A stretch of 64,000 nucleotides of DNA from Benincasa hispida (GCF_009727055.1 NC_052357.1:7899182-7963181); one strand, 5' to 3'; positions 24,813 to 37,092 are shown, numbered from the stretch's first letter. Translations and numbers: made by a program. Notes: generated by a model from the letters alone, not told the origin.

Positions 24813-25480
24813 TTTTCAATCTCGAAAAATACTCACGGATAGTTGTCAAGTAAATGAGATTTACTAAGTGACAACTTGAAGTTAGCTAAATGATCGTGGA
24901 GTGTTCTTAAGCGATAGACACTTAGCTAAGCGATGAGCTAAACGATTGCATAGCTTTTGCTAGACGATCACTTAGCTTTTTCTAAACGATTGGGCATCAA
25001 CCTATACGATAGGTTGTTCCATCTCCCACTTACTCAATCATTTACACGATTGTGGTTCCTCCCTATTTTTGCCTAAAACCAAGTCCACAAAGAGCCCACC
25101 CTCTGGATTCTCACACCGAGAATACCAAGGTAACCTTCTTGGTGGTGTCTTACTCAACTCGACACTGTTGAGGTTTTGCGGAGGCTGTTCGCAGTGTTCA
25201 GGGTGTTCATGACCTTGACGATCGCTTAGTTCGAGTGCGTGGTGTTTGTATAGTGTAGTGGTCGAGTTGGATGAGTGTTCGTGATCAAGGAACTAGAAGA
25301 TGAGTCTACAAAAGTGTGTTGATTCTCATCCTTGATCTTTTGTATAGCATGCTGTAATTTCTGTATTTTAGCATAACTGTATGTTACCGTTTGTGATTGT
25401 AATTGTAAAGTTTATATACGATTGTAATTTAGAATGATCCTTCCGCTGCTCATGGAAATCCTCATATTCGATTTCTTTCA
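23370..25480 (+). mobile_element. Solo LTR, family B (copy 1)
   Basis: It starts TGTTGGGATTGGTGTCCTAA and ends ATATTCGATTTCTTTCA, so it is bounded by TG and CA over 2111 bases. Flanks are GACCC (23365-23369) and GACTC (25481-25485), a 5-bp target duplication with one change. It interrupts the integrase C-terminal coding of Copia element 1, whose reading resumes on the other side. No internal region is present, as expected after recombination between two LTRs. A second copy lies at 46293-48373. Confidence 0.9.
24772..24809. repeat. Poly-T run of 38 bases
   Basis: An uninterrupted T run lies inside LTR family B copy 1. The matching place in copy 2 (near 47680) has no such run, so it is an expansion or assembly feature specific to this copy. 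Confidence 0.9.
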
Positions 25481-25728
25481 GACTCATTTTAGTGCATTGT
25501 GATGGAGCAATTGGAACATATATTGCACATCTAAAAATTCTCAGATTGGAAATATTTGGCTCATGTAGATAAGATAATTATAATGGTGAGTACTTATGAT
25601 AAGATACTGGCCTAATACGTACAAGTGACGTTGCATGCAAAATAACATGTCCCCATACAAATGTAAGAAGCTTAGCTCTCATAAGCAATGGTCTAGCAGT
25701 TAATAACAAACTTTTTATGAATGATTCT
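25481..25728 (-). pseudogene. Copia element 1, integrase C-terminal part
   Basis: The minus-strand reading contains ESFIKSLLLTARPLLMRAKL, then HVILHATSLVRIRPVSYHKY, and toward 25490 LHEPNISNLRIFRCAIYVPI. This is the stretch of Copia integrase that lies between the catalytic core and the GYD-type motif. It is an island between two inserted LTRs (25480 and 25729). Confidence 0.85.
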
Positions 25729-27763
25729 TGAAGGATCTCTAAATGTAGAGAACCAGTGAGCGTAAGCAGATCGTTCCAAACTTCATTGGGAAAGAACAAG
25801 AACATTTACAATCAAACAAAACAGTTATGCATCAAAGGTAAATTATAACATGCTTCCAAGTTAAAAACAAAAAGATTGAGTAAACATACCTTTGAAGAAC
25901 CTTTTATTCTAGCATTTCCTCATCAAACTTGAATGTGTCCAACAACACGAACACAATGATCAAACCCAGGAAATAGCACGACTGGCAAATACTCTATCAT
26001 AATCGAGTAAAACTCGATCCTCGACCCTCGAACGGAAACTCGACACCACCACTCGGTTACCTTGGTATTCTTGGTGTGAGAATTCAAGAGTTGTGGCTCT
26101 GTATGGATTTGAGAAAAGAGAAGGAGGAACTAGACGATCGAGTAGGCGGTAGAAGGAAGAAGTCTATCGTATAGACTTGAGTACTTAATCGTTTAGTAGC
26201 GAGTAACTATCGTATAGAAAAACTCGATCGATCGTTTGCTCTCTCAACAAGTTATCTGATAACTTGATCTCTTTGAGCGTTTAATGAAAAATGAAAACAG
26301 TTTTCATATTTATCCAACAGTTTCCATAAACCGATTAAAACCTCCCACTAAGGTGGTTATTTGGAGAAAATCGAAAAACAATTATCTCATAATTAATTTA
26401 TTATAAATAAATATAATAACTAATTTACCATATTATATTTATAACCTATAGTTTTAATGTACAATCATATGCAACATATAAATCATAGTTTCTTTTCTCC
26501 TTTATGGCATTTAATATAAATCATATTTATATTAATTCCTCCAATCAAATAATGTATCAAATACATCAAAACAAATTATATCACATATAATTGAATCAAT
26601 TTAATTATATCATATATAATCAAATTCCTTCTTGTTAATTTGAACACTTCAAACTAACCCAAAAATTGATTCTCAACATAATCCATTGAGCTACCAAGGG
26701 ACCTTATGGACCTATAGCTTTAAGCTCCAACGTATGTGAATAACTGATTAAACTCTTTAATCATGATATTCACCATCTATAACTATCGGGCACTCTACTA
26801 AAGACCGATAGCTGCACTCTTCGTACTACAGATATATTTTTTTGTCCATCAGATATAACCAATCAACAGGATTGATGACCCTTCACAAATCCTCGTAAGT
26901 ACAGCTGGGCCAATTTGTCGCTTTTCCCTTGTAGTTACATCTAACTCATTAAGTACCACTGATTCACCTAATGAACAATATATCATAGTCCCACTATGAC
27001 TAAACCCTTCTCGGACCAAGAGAAGATGTGACGCTATTGTTCAAGCCCTAGAATCAACCCTTAAGGGAGCAATTTATCTACTTACCCTGCTTCAGGAAGG
27101 AGTGAATTCCGTTTTTTTTCCCTTTTTTTTTGGTGTAGCTAAGTTCCCAGCTCCTCAATCAGATGAATCCCCAAAGTGGTAGGTTTGAGTCGGCGATCTG
27201 GCCACTCGCACCCATGCAAATCAAATGATCGCCCTCATAGGCAGGAGTTCATAACTCACTTAGGATTAAGATCATGTTACCTATGGTCATCCTAGTGAAA
27301 TGAAAATCTCTGTCATGAATGATGTTATATAACGAGACTAAACATTTCGTGGTCCGGTCTTATACAAACTTCTTTGTATAGAGCATCCCTGCTCGCATGT
27401 CTAATGCACGAATGATCAAGATCATACCATTTGTAGCACTTTACTACATTTTTAACACCTACAAAGCGGGCCACACTCGTAGTGTTACCAGGATAAGATT
27501 TCCCTATTTTATCCATATACTACATACCATTTAGGTTATCACTTAAAGCACGATCCACTTGTATGTCTCCACATACATGCTTAAGTTACAACGATAACCA
27601 GGGATCTTAGTTTGTTGGTTTGTGGTTAATTCAACTAAAATCTCTTATATTTCATAGACTGAAGTGAATAAAATATCTCATATTATATATCACAAAACTA
27701 TTTGTTCATACAGATATTTACAAACTACAGGACCCTACGAGATTTAAGGCATCAACCCCAACA
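25729..27763 (-). mobile_element. Solo LTR, family A, inverted
   Basis: On the minus strand it begins TGTTGGGGTTGATGCCTTAA at 27763 and ends GAGATCCTTCA at 25729. It matches the plus-strand LTR at 43770-45895 block by block. It is about 2035 bases with no internal region and splits the integrase of Copia element 1. The flanks share only TCT next to the ends; a full 5-bp target duplication is not visible, so a small deletion at one edge is likely. Confidence 0.85.
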
Positions 27764-28820
27764 TCTGTTAAACCATTTTGTGTATGAACATGAGCTACAA
27801 GATGTTCAACATTTATCCCAATTGACATACAATAATTATCAAAAGCTTGGATTGTAAATTCACCAGCATTATCAAGACGAATGGTCTTAATTGTATAATC
27901 AGGAAATTGTGCTCTTAACTTAGTTGTTTAAGCGAGTGATCTTGAAAATGCAAGATTTCAACTTGAAAATAAGCACATATGTGACCATCTATTGGATGCA
28001 TCTATTAATACCATAAAATATCTAAATGATCCACTTGGTGAATTAATAGGTCCACATATATCACCATGAATTCATTCTAAAAATGCAGGTGATTCAATTC
28101 CCACTCTAGCTGGTGATGGTCTAATTATTAATTTACCTTGAGAGCAAGCATCACATGATAATTCATTAGATTAAGGAATTTTCTAGCTCTTCAATGGGTG
28201 TCCACTTGAATCCTTAATCATTCTTCTCATCATTATAGACCCTGGATAACCCAATCTATCATGCCAAATAACAAATATATCTGGATTCATGAACTTCAGG
28301 TTCATTGTTGCATATGTTTCAATTACTCGTATATGAGTATAATACAATCCAAAAGATAAAACAGGAAACCTTTTCAATATATGTTTTTCATTTGAGACAG
28401 TAAAGATAAGATATAGATATTTCACATTATTTTTACTATCAGTCCCAGTGTAATAACCATTGCAACGATGTCTTTAAAACTTAGAAGATTTATCTTTGAT
28501 TGACTAGAGAACGATGCATTGTCAATTGTAAATTTTGTTCCTCTAAGTAAAATATTATTTGCTTTTCCAAAACCTTCGACAAGTTTGCAGAACATGATAT
28601 TATATTTACTTTTGCTTTCAGTATTGTCAATTTGGAAAAGTATTTTTTATTTGTAAGTATTGTGCGTGTAGTTGTATTGTCTGTTAGATATAGATTTTCT
28701 TTGCTCATTTTTTAATCATTCAACATATGAAAATGATCCATGTTTCTCTGTTAAAATAAAATAATACAATAAGAAAAACAATACTTAAAATATACAAAAG
28801 TGACTAAAAAATGAAGATAG

Positions 28821-28857
<37 letters not shown>

Positions 28858-29335
28858 CAACATTAAGTCTAGATATTCTCAAAGTCAAAAGAAACACTTA
28901 AAGTTCTATCAACTATGCCAATATTCTTTTTAGGAGATTCAAAGAAGTCCACCGCATCCAAATTTGTCATATGGGATGGGTCAAATATGTCATTATCCTG
29001 GTATGTAAAATTTGCTTCCACATTTTTCTCTTTTTCTTCAGGGAGGCTTGATAGAGATCAACTATGTTTTCTGACGTACAAGAAGTACGTGACCCATGCC
29101 CAGTCATTCCGCATTGTGAGAATTTATTTTCAATACTCTTTGAACTCTTATCTTGTGGATCTTTTCATCCGTGATCATCATTTTGTGTGGTTCTTTTGAA
29201 ATTTAATGATTAAAACAACCACCACAAAAATAATGATTATTTCTTCCTTTGTCACGGTCACGACTCGACCATGACCACGACATTGACCACGAGTATTAAC
29301 ATTCACAACATTTACTTCAGGGAATGGTATTGTTT
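27764..29335 (-). pseudogene. Copia element 1, gag end, protease and integrase core
   Basis: Read down the minus strand from 29335, it starts with a gag tail with a zinc-knuckle remnant (CGMTGHGSRT near 29085-29120). A protease region follows near 28500-28710 (MSKENLYLTDNTTTRTILTN). Next is the GAG-pre-integrase domain near 28183-28430 with IWHDRLGYPGSIMMRRMI. The integrase core contains SCDACSQGKL, HGDICGPIN and IRLDNAGEFT at about 27790-28170. Stops break the frame. A 33-base A run at 28823-28855 lies between the gag tail and protease. Confidence 0.85.
28823..28855. repeat. Poly-A run of 33 bases
   Basis: An uninterrupted A run sits inside Copia element 1, between the gag tail and the protease region, where no poly-A is expected in the coding sequence. 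Confidence 0.9.
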
Positions 29336-29338
29336 TAG

Positions 29339-31338
29339 TTGGTCGAGATTAACATTAGATGTGACGCTTTTAAGTTCATCTTCAACTCCAAGATGAAGGA
29401 AAGTACATCTGTTTGTGAACATGTTTTAAACATGATGGTCCTCTTTAATGTGGTGGAGATGAACAGATCTCGCAACAATGAGGCCAACCAGGTTAGCATA
29501 ATTCTGGAGACGTTGCCAGAAAGCTTCCTATATTTTGTTAGCAACGCTGTTCTGAACAGGGTTGACTACACACTTACAACTCTCCTCAACGAGTTGTAGA
29601 CATTTCAATCCTTGCCGATAAGCAAGGAGAAGAAGGTTGATGAGACAAATGTTGCTTCATCATCTAAGAAGTTCCATCGAGGTTCGACCTCAGGAACTAA
29701 GTCTACACCTTATTCTTCCGGCACCAGCAAGTGGAAAAAGAAGAAAGGTAGTAAGGGGAAAGGGAAGACACCTGCTAACCCACAACCTGTCGCTCCACGG
29801 GGTAGGCGACTAGTGCCGGTTGACAAAGGAAAGTGTCTCCACTTCAACCAGGATGGGCACTAGAAGCGGAACTTCCCACGTTATTTGAAGGAGAAGAAGA
29901 AAGCCAAACAAGGTAAATGTGATTGATTGATTTTGGAGACTTCTTTAATGGAGAATGATGATTCTACCTGAAGTATAGACTTTAGAGCCACTAACCATGT
30001 TTGCTCTTCATTACAGGGGATTAGATCCTAGCGGTAGCTTGAGGCTAGTGAGATGACGATGCGAGTTAGCATTGGACACGTCATCTCAGTTGTGGCAGTG
30101 GGAGGCCTCCGATTGACTTTACATAATAGATTTATCATTTTGAATGATGTGTATTCAGTTCCCGAGTTAAAGAGGAACTTAATTTCTATAAAGTCGTTGC
30201 TAGAATGTAAATACACCATGAACTTTTAGGTTAATAAAGTGTTTATTCTTAAAGATGGTGTTGAAATATGTTCAGTTAAACTGGAAAACAATTTGTATGT
30301 GCGAAGACCGTTAGCCAAAAATTCCCTCTATAACATAGAGATGTTTAAAACTGTCGTAACTCAAAACAAACGACTTAAAGTTTCTCATACGGAAAATGCT
30401 CAACTTTGGCACTTTTCTTTAGGGCATATTAATCTCAATAAAATTGAGAGGTTGGTGAAGAATGGGCTTCTAAACAAGTTAGAAGAAAATTCTTTACCTG
30501 TGTGTGAGTCATGCCTTGAAGGCAAGATGACTAAAAGACCTTTTCCTGGAAAAGGTTATAGGGCCAAAGAGCCTTTAGAGTTAGTGTATTCAGACCTTTG
30601 TGGTCCGATGAATGTACGAGCCAGGGGAGGCTACGAGTACTTTATCACTTTTACTGATGATTATTCGAGGTATGAGTATGTTTTTTTTAACATAAGTCAG
30701 AATCCTTTGAAAAGCTCAAAGAGTTCAAGGCTGAAGTTGAAAACGCATTAAGTAAACGGATTAAAACACTTCAATCTGATCAGGGTGGAGGGCTTTTAGA
30801 TTATGAGTTCCAGAACTATATGATAGAATATGGAATCGTTTTTCAACTCTTAGCACCTGGTACACCTCAGTAGAATGGTGTATCGAAGAGGAGAAACAGA
30901 ACCTTGTTGGACATGGTTCGGTCGATGATGAGTTATACTTCCTTACCGGACTCGTTTTAGGGTTTTGCAGTAGACTACAGCTTACATCCTCAACTATGTT
31001 CCCTCCAAGAGTGTTGCTAGAATACCTTTGGAGTTGTGGAACGGGCGTAAAGCTAGTTTACGTCACTTCCACATCTGAGGTTGCCCAACACATGTTCTTG
31101 AGGCTAATCCTAAGAAACTGGAACCACGTTCGAGGTTGTGCCTATGTGTAGGCTACCCCAAAGGGACACGAGGGGGTTACTTTTATGATCTTAAGGAAAA
31201 CAAGGTGTTTATGTCGAAAAACGCTACTTTTCTGGAGGAGGATCATATGAGGGAGCACAGTCCAATAAGTAAAATCGTGTTAAGTGAGCTTTCCAAAGAA
31301 ACTACTGAAACTTCAACAAGAGTTGTTAAAGAGCCTAC
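29339..31338 (+). pseudogene. Copia element 2, gag to integrase, truncated
   Basis: In order: UBN2-type gag (29339-29600, FKFIFNSKMKESTSVCEHVL), a lysine-rich linker, and a zinc knuckle reading CLHFNQDGH in which the second Cys is lost. The protease region contains IDFRATNHVCSS near 29970-30010, with Phe-Arg in place of the usual Ser-Gly. GAG-pre-integrase follows with LWHFSLGHINLNKIERL (30410-30465), then the integrase core with YSDLCGP, FTDDYSRY and the third acidic region near 30770-30800. The C-terminal part contains GYPKGTRGGYFYDL (31150). Many stops are present, some of them CAG or TGG to TAG changes. The 5' part of gag and both LTRs are absent here. The reading continues at 43705 after the inserted Gypsy element. 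Confidence 0.88.
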
Positions 31339-33201
31339 TGATAACTTTAGAAATACAAGTTATTTATGCCACTTTATCTAGATATTGCGGCCAAAAGTTA
31401 GTAAATATGCACCGATTGTATGAAAATTAGCCTAGTATTACAATAATTATAAATGTTTGCAATTACACCCACTAACACCATAAAGATGGAAGACAAGCCG
31501 AATTTTACTCTATTTTGCAGGAGACCAAGTCACCACTTGCGCTCAAGGCTCACGAGAAACTGATCAACATATCTCTGTCACATTGCGCCCATCAGTCAAT
31601 AATGAAGAGACGATTACCGTAATGACGGCGCAATGCGATAGTCGATCCATAGCTCTGTTTCAATCGCATGCGGTAATAAAAACAACACCGCATGCGAATC
31701 CATGATCGAAAGATGCAGCTGAGCAATGCAAAAGCGGAGGATTGAGACACGTGTACAACTAACAGTTGTGCAGAATTGACGGTCTGATTGCATAACAGAA
31801 GGAATAATATCCCTCCATCTTCGGAATTACTATAACCATCAGTGGGGACCACAAGACCGGAGTCAAAGACCTACACCTATAAATACCCCAAAGATTTTAG
31901 AGAAAAAGGAATGCTACGGGATACGGGGTAAATGCTGCAAAACTGTTGAGAGAAAAGGCTGAGCTGAGTGCTTAAGTGAAGAAATCCGGAAAGAAGACGA
32001 GATAAGGCGGAGAGGTAAATCTCAGATCTAATCTGCCAAAAACTAGATTGAAAGCTTTGTGCAAAGATCCCTGCTACCGGTGGAGCAAGCCTGAGAGGAA
32101 AGCTCTTCCTACTATCAAATCCATCCTATCGGGCAAGCANAAAGCTTTGTGCAAAGATCCCTGCTACCGGTGGAGCAAGCCTGAGAGGAAAGCTCTTCCT
32201 ACTATCAAATCCATCCTATCGGGCAAGCAGATCTCCATCGAATCAGTGCCAATGTTCATCGTTGTATTTCATATTTCCTTTATCTCTTCATTCACACACC
32301 ATGTATCAAATGCTTAATAGACATATTAAATGTTTCGATAGCTTTCATTTATCATTTTCTGTCTATTTTCGTTCACTCATCAATCACTTTCTTCATGATG
32401 TCTTCTTAATTCCCTGATAAGCAATATGAATTACCCAATTACTTAATTTGTGTTAAAGATATAAAATGTGTTTAGCTAAGGCATGCTAGACGACATCTTC
32501 ACATATGAGAGCAGGAGTGAAGATGCCATTCTGATCTATCGAGAGAAGGTCAGAGGAATGCGTTAACTAAAGCGAGTAGTACTTCCAGACATGGAAGTAA
32601 CCTTGCGTTCATTACGTTAGTCTTTGTTTCACCACAGATATGTGGGAGCGCGGCCGATCACTGAAAGGTGTATGCCAAGAGAAGAGCGAAACAACATTTA
32701 TAGCTTCAAAGCAATTGAGAACTTGCGTTGTTTATATTATTTGTCTTTCTCTTTCTATTCTGCTCATAAGACTTGTCGCCGCATTCTACATCTTTGCACA
32801 ACTTTCACAGCCAGCCTTGACCCCAGCATTGTGTAACATGAAGCCTGTATCTTGTATCATCTAGCTTAGGTTTATTGTATTTCATTTTATTATCGCATCT
32901 TTATTGCTTTACTTTATTTTATCGCAATTTATATACCTGTACAAACATATTTTTAAAAGATTGAAAACCTGATCGCATATATCATGAACATACCACAATA
33001 ACCTAAATTAGTCCCCGTGTTCGACCTCGGATCACACTGAGAAACTTGCAATGGAATTACACTTGGTTCTATCGTCAGGAAATTGGTGACAACACATGGC
33101 ATACTACGTGAACACCCATCATTAATGCATATTTAGCGGTAGTATCGTATCATTTCGAGCATAGAACATCTTCAATCATATCTATCAAAACCTGCATTAC
33201 A
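31339..33201 (+). repeat. Athila-like element, 5' LTR
   Basis: It starts TGATAACTTTAGAAATACAA and ends ACCTGCATTACA. A TATA box TATAAATA is at 31878-31885. An 89-base stretch is present twice around a single N at 32140, so the real LTR is about 90 bases shorter than drawn. Confidence 0.9.
32140..32140. other. Single-N assembly join with duplicated 89-bp flank
   Basis: Bases 32051-32139 (starting AAAGCTTTGTGCAAAGATCC) repeat exactly at 32141-32229 on either side of one N. The 3' LTR has this stretch only once (near 42607), so this is an unmerged contig overlap. Confidence 0.92.
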
Positions 33202-33207
33202 AGTTTA

Positions 33208-33225
33208 TGGCACCGTTGTCGGGGA
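33208..33225 (+). promoter_or_regulatory. Primer binding site, tRNA-Asp type
   Basis: TGGCACCGTTGTCGGGGA lies six bases after the 5' LTR. It matches the tRNA-Asp complement used by Athila/Tat Gypsy elements except for C-to-T or G-to-A type changes. Confidence 0.75.
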
Positions 33226-34013
33226 CTTGGTTAACGGTTTATTGTTTGAATAATTTATGTTCTGTGTAGGATAGATCTCTTTGTACTGACTATTCAACGC
33301 GGAGAGCAGTCTAACGGCTTATGAGTGCTAGAGTGATCTGGTAATTCTAAGCAGACCCAGAGATCAAGTGTATTCTTCGCGCATAGTTCATTAGGGCTAA
33401 ATTAATTAGTGAAGAAGTATGGCTGATGAGAATGTGGCACCTGCTGGAAATTAGAGGGGAAATTTGCTAGTGCAAGATCCTATTTTTCTTGCTGCTGACC
33501 AAAACATCCCTATAAGGGAATATGCGGTGCCAGATTTCTATAATTTTTCACAAAGAATATCAAGACCAGTAGTTGAGGGGAACACAAGTTTTGAAATAAA
33601 ACCTATTTTGCTACAAATGATTCAGAATGTGGGGCAATTTGGAGGATTATAGGGAGAAGACCCACATGCTCATTTGACAAATTTTGTAGATATATGTAGT
33701 GCATTCTCCGTGCCTGGTGTAACTCAAGAAAGTTTTAAACTATACCTATTCCCGTACACATTGCGGGATGAAGCAAAGAGGTGGGCCCAAGCATTAGAGC
33801 CAAACGAAATTAATGGATGGGAGCAGTTGGTTGATAGGTTCATTAACAAATTCTTCCCTCTGTCTGTCAATGCAAGGAGGTGAAGGGAGGTTTGAATTTC
33901 GAACAAAAGGGTTATGAAACCTTGAGCACCGCCTGGGTGCGATTCCGACAGTTAGTGAAGAACTGTCCGCATATCGGGATTCCTGACAGTATTTTGATGG
34001 AAACCTTTTACAA

Positions 34014-34051
34014 CTGTCTCTTATACACATCTAGATGTGTATAAGAGACAG
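34014..34051. other. Nextera mate-pair junction adapter (assembly contaminant)
   Basis: CTGTCTCTTATACACATCT at 34014-34032 is followed at once by its exact reverse complement at 34033-34051. This 38-bp palindrome is the circularisation junction of two Tn5 mosaic ends used in Nextera mate-pair libraries. It is not plant sequence. Confidence 0.97.
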
Positions 34052-34193
34052 GATTCTTCCTTCCGTCTGTCAATGCAAGGAGGCGGAGGGAGGTTTTGAA
34101 TTTCGAACAAAAGGGTTATGAAACCTTGAGCACCGCCTGGGTGCGATTCCGACAGTTAGTGAAGAACTGTCCGCATATCGGGATTCCTGATAG

Positions 34194-34225
34194 CTGTCTC
34201 TTATACACATCTAGATGTGTATAAG
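34194..34225. other. Second Nextera mate-pair junction adapter (partial)
   Basis: The same junction is present for 32 of its 38 bases, ending in GATGTGTATAAG and then switching to element sequence. Together with 34014-34051 it brackets a duplicate of the gag segment. Confidence 0.97.
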
Positions 34226-35000
34226 GCATCAACCGCAACCCTGGTTGGGGGGGTCACCCAATTTTTGGTTTGGATGAGAATCTCAATCAGGAGGGCCATA
34301 GTTTCTATCAATTAAGTTATCAAGAGGATCGAGGAAACCCTCCGGTCTTCACTAATTCGGACTGCAGCCCAAGTAATTCTCAAGGTACACCACCCTATGA
34401 CCAATTGTTCGCATATAATACCTCTTTCAGTACCTCGTCTCTGGAGACATCATTAAAACATTATATTGAAAAGAGCGAGGTAATGAGACAATTGCAAGCT
34501 GACTCTTTCAAAGAATTAGAAGATCAAATAGATCAGCTTATGAGGGAATTAAAGAAGAAAATGCTTGGTACGCAGCACGGAAGCTCAGTAGTGTCGAGGC
34601 CAAAAGGTAAAGAACAATTTCATGCAGTGACATTGCGGAGTGGCAGAACGACAACCCCCATTATACCAAAGGTACCAAATGCGGTAACAACACTAGCAGA
34701 TTTAACTGTTGATGATGACCAGTTACTGAATAACGGAAGCAGCCCCAGTTCGGAAGTAAGATCATCTACAAAAGATAAAGCTTTCAAGACTTGAATTCTC
34801 AATCAACGCAACCTTCAACCAATGACATACAACAAGCACAGGACCTCACCAAGCAGCAAAGTGAACAAGAAACATGGTGGGATCCTCCACCTTTCCCGTC
34901 CAGGCTGAAAAAGAAAGACGACAACAAGCAATTTTAGAGGTTTCTGGACGTTCTCCGACAGCTACACATTAATATTCTCCTAATAGAAGCATTAAAGCAG

Positions 35001-35891
35001 ATGCTGAGTTATGTGAAATTTCTCAAGGATATTCTCGCCAACAAGAGAAAGATTGGGCAAAATGAAACAATTGCACTAACATATGAGTGTAGCGCTCTAT
35101 TTCAAAACAATCTCCCTACAAAAATGAAGGACCCTAGGACTTTTACGTTGCCCTGCACCATAAAAGGGAAGATGATCGGGAACGCGTTGTGTGATTTAGG
35201 GGCAAGCATAAATTTGATGCCCTTGTTAATTTTTAAGAAGCTGGACATCGGCGAAGCAAGGCCAACCACGATCACATTACAGCTAGCCGATAGATCAATA
35301 AAGCTTCCGGAGGGCAAGATAGAAGATGTTCTCGTGTAAGTAGACAAGTTTATCTTCCCAAAAAACTTTGTTATATTGGATTATGAGGCCGATAGAGAAA
35401 TTCCTATCATCCTGGGATGCCCATTTCTCGCCATAGGGCGAGCATTAATCGATGTGCAGAAAGGAGAGTTGACCATCCGGGTCGATGATCAAGAAGTAAA
35501 ATTCAACGTACTCAATGCGTTGAAGTACTTAGGAAATATAGAGAACTGCCAATATATCGAAGAGCTGCAGGGCGAACAGTGGCACAAACCCTTGAAGGAC
35601 ATGAAGGAGGAGGATTTTGAAGTCGGCGCAATGTTGAAGGAGGACTGCACCGCAATTCATACTGAATCTAATTTTGACCCGCTCAAGTTATCTGAACGGA
35701 CATCACAGCGCATTAAGCCATCTTTAGAAGAGCCACCTGTGTTAGAGTTAAAGTCGTGGCCAGTACACCTAAAGTATGCTTACTTAGGAAGTAACAAATC
35801 GTTACCGGTTATCATTTTTGCATCACTGAGTAAAGAGAAAGAAGATTCTCTTATACGGATCCTAAGAGATAACGCAAAAGCATTAGGATGA
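35001..35891 (+). pseudogene. Athila-like aspartic protease region
   Basis: The frame 35001-35339 carries CDLGASINLMPLLIFKKLDI near 35185-35250, the protease active-site region with D-L-G-A-S. The frame breaks at a TAA at 35337-35339 and resumes at 35376 with EIPIILGCPFLAIGRALIDV, the second conserved protease block. A hydrophilic linker runs to the stop at 35891, ahead of RT. Confidence 0.85.
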
Positions 35892-35894
35892 ACC

Positions 35895-37092
35895 TTGGCA
35901 GACATTCGAGGAATCAGTCCCTCGTATTGTATGCACAAGATCCGCCTGGAAAAAGGAAAGAATGGATCAGTAGAAAGGCAACGCCGCCTGAACTCTACCA
36001 TGAAGGAGGTTGTAAAGAAGGAAATAGTAAAGTGGCTGGACGTAGGTGTCATCTACCTAATATCTGATAGCATTTGGGTGAGCGTGTTGCGAAGAAAGGG
36101 GGGATGACAATCATCACTAATGACAAGAATGAATTGGTTCCCACAAGGACAATTACGAGGTGGAGAATCTGCATGGATTATTGCAAGCTAAATTTGGCCA
36201 CTAAAAAGGACCACTTTCCACTCCCGTTCATTGATCAGATGTCAGACAAACTTGCAGGGAATGAATTTTTCTGCTTTCTTGATGACTATTTAGGGTATAA
36301 CCAAATAGCAATTGCGTCGAAGGATCAAGACAAGACAACCTTCACGTGCCCATTTGGTACGTTTGCATTTCGACGCATACCATTTGGACTCTATAATGCA
36401 CCAGGCATTTACGATGCATGATGGAAATATTCTCAGATTACTTGGAGGAGTCAGTCGAGGTATTCATGGATGATTTCTCAGTCTTCGGTAGTAATTATGA
36501 CTCCTGTTTGTCTAACCTTGAAAAAGTTTTGAAGAGATGCGTGGCAACAAATCTTGTTTTGAACTGGGAAAAATGCCACTTTATGGTGGAAGAAGGAATA
36601 GTTATGGGTCACAAAATCTCCAAGGCAGGATTAGAAGTTGACCAGGTAAAAATTGACACAATTTCCAAATTACCCCCACCTGTGAACGTAAAAACACTTA
36701 GGAGCTTTCTGGGACACGCGGGGTTTTATAGAAGATTTATTCGCAACTTCTTCTTGATCGCAAGATCCTTAAGTGCACTTCTTGAAGCTGACCGCGAGTA
36801 TAATTTTGATGAGCCTGTATCAAAGCATTTAACACATTGAAAGATGTACTCATTTCCGCACCCATTTTGATTGCGCCCGATTGGACGCAACCATTCGCCC
36901 TGATGTGCGATGCCAGGGGATATGCTGTAGGCGCAGTTTTGAGTCAGCGCAAGGATAAGGTGTTGCATCCTATTTATTATGCGAGCAAAACACTGAACGA
37001 AACGCAGGAGACCTATACGACCACTAAAAAGGAAATGCTCGCAGTGGTGTTTGCACTGGAGAAGTTCCGATAGTACCTAATCGGAACGAACA
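35895..37092 (+). pseudogene. Athila-like reverse transcriptase and RNase H start
   Basis: RT blocks are readable across three frames: WRICMDYCKLNLATKKDHFP (about 36160-36220), FCFLDDYLGYNQIAIASKDQ (36270-36330), TCPFGTFAFRRIPFGLYNAP, and the catalytic FMDDFSVFG (36466-36492). RNase H begins with LMCDARGYAVGAVLSQ near 36900-36945 and ends at TAG 37071-37073. Internal stops at 36105-36107, 36419-36421 and 36838-36840 break it. Confidence 0.87.

Larger units (their letters stand above)
33419..34794 (+). pseudogene. Athila-like gag, decayed and disturbed by adapter joins
   Basis: A frame opens MADENVAP at 33419. It contains the retrotransposon gag motif with FVDICSAFSVPGVTQESFKL, LYLFPYTLRDEAKRWAQALE and FINKFFPLSVNARR (33674-33883). 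Stops occur at about 33452 and 33649. The stretch 33851-34013 is repeated at 34055-34193 between adapter sequences. The C-terminal part (34270-34794) is Gln/Ser-rich with a coiled-coil-like run (SFKELEDQIDQLMRELKKKM) and ends near the LRSGR motif. Gag packages element RNA in this family; this copy cannot be intact. Confidence 0.82.

Noticed and set aside
28915..29199. Plus-strand 94-residue frame
   Set aside because: It is the shadow of the Copia 1 gag tail, which reads on the minus strand with a zinc-knuckle motif.
33851..34193. A genuine tandem duplication in gag
   Set aside because: The two copies are separated by adapter sequence, so the duplication comes from assembly.
34014..34225. A natural bacterial Tn5/IS50-type insertion in the plant genome
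   Set aside because: Only the synthetic 19-base mosaic end and its mirror are present, with no transposase and no 9-bp duplication. This is the library junction sequence.
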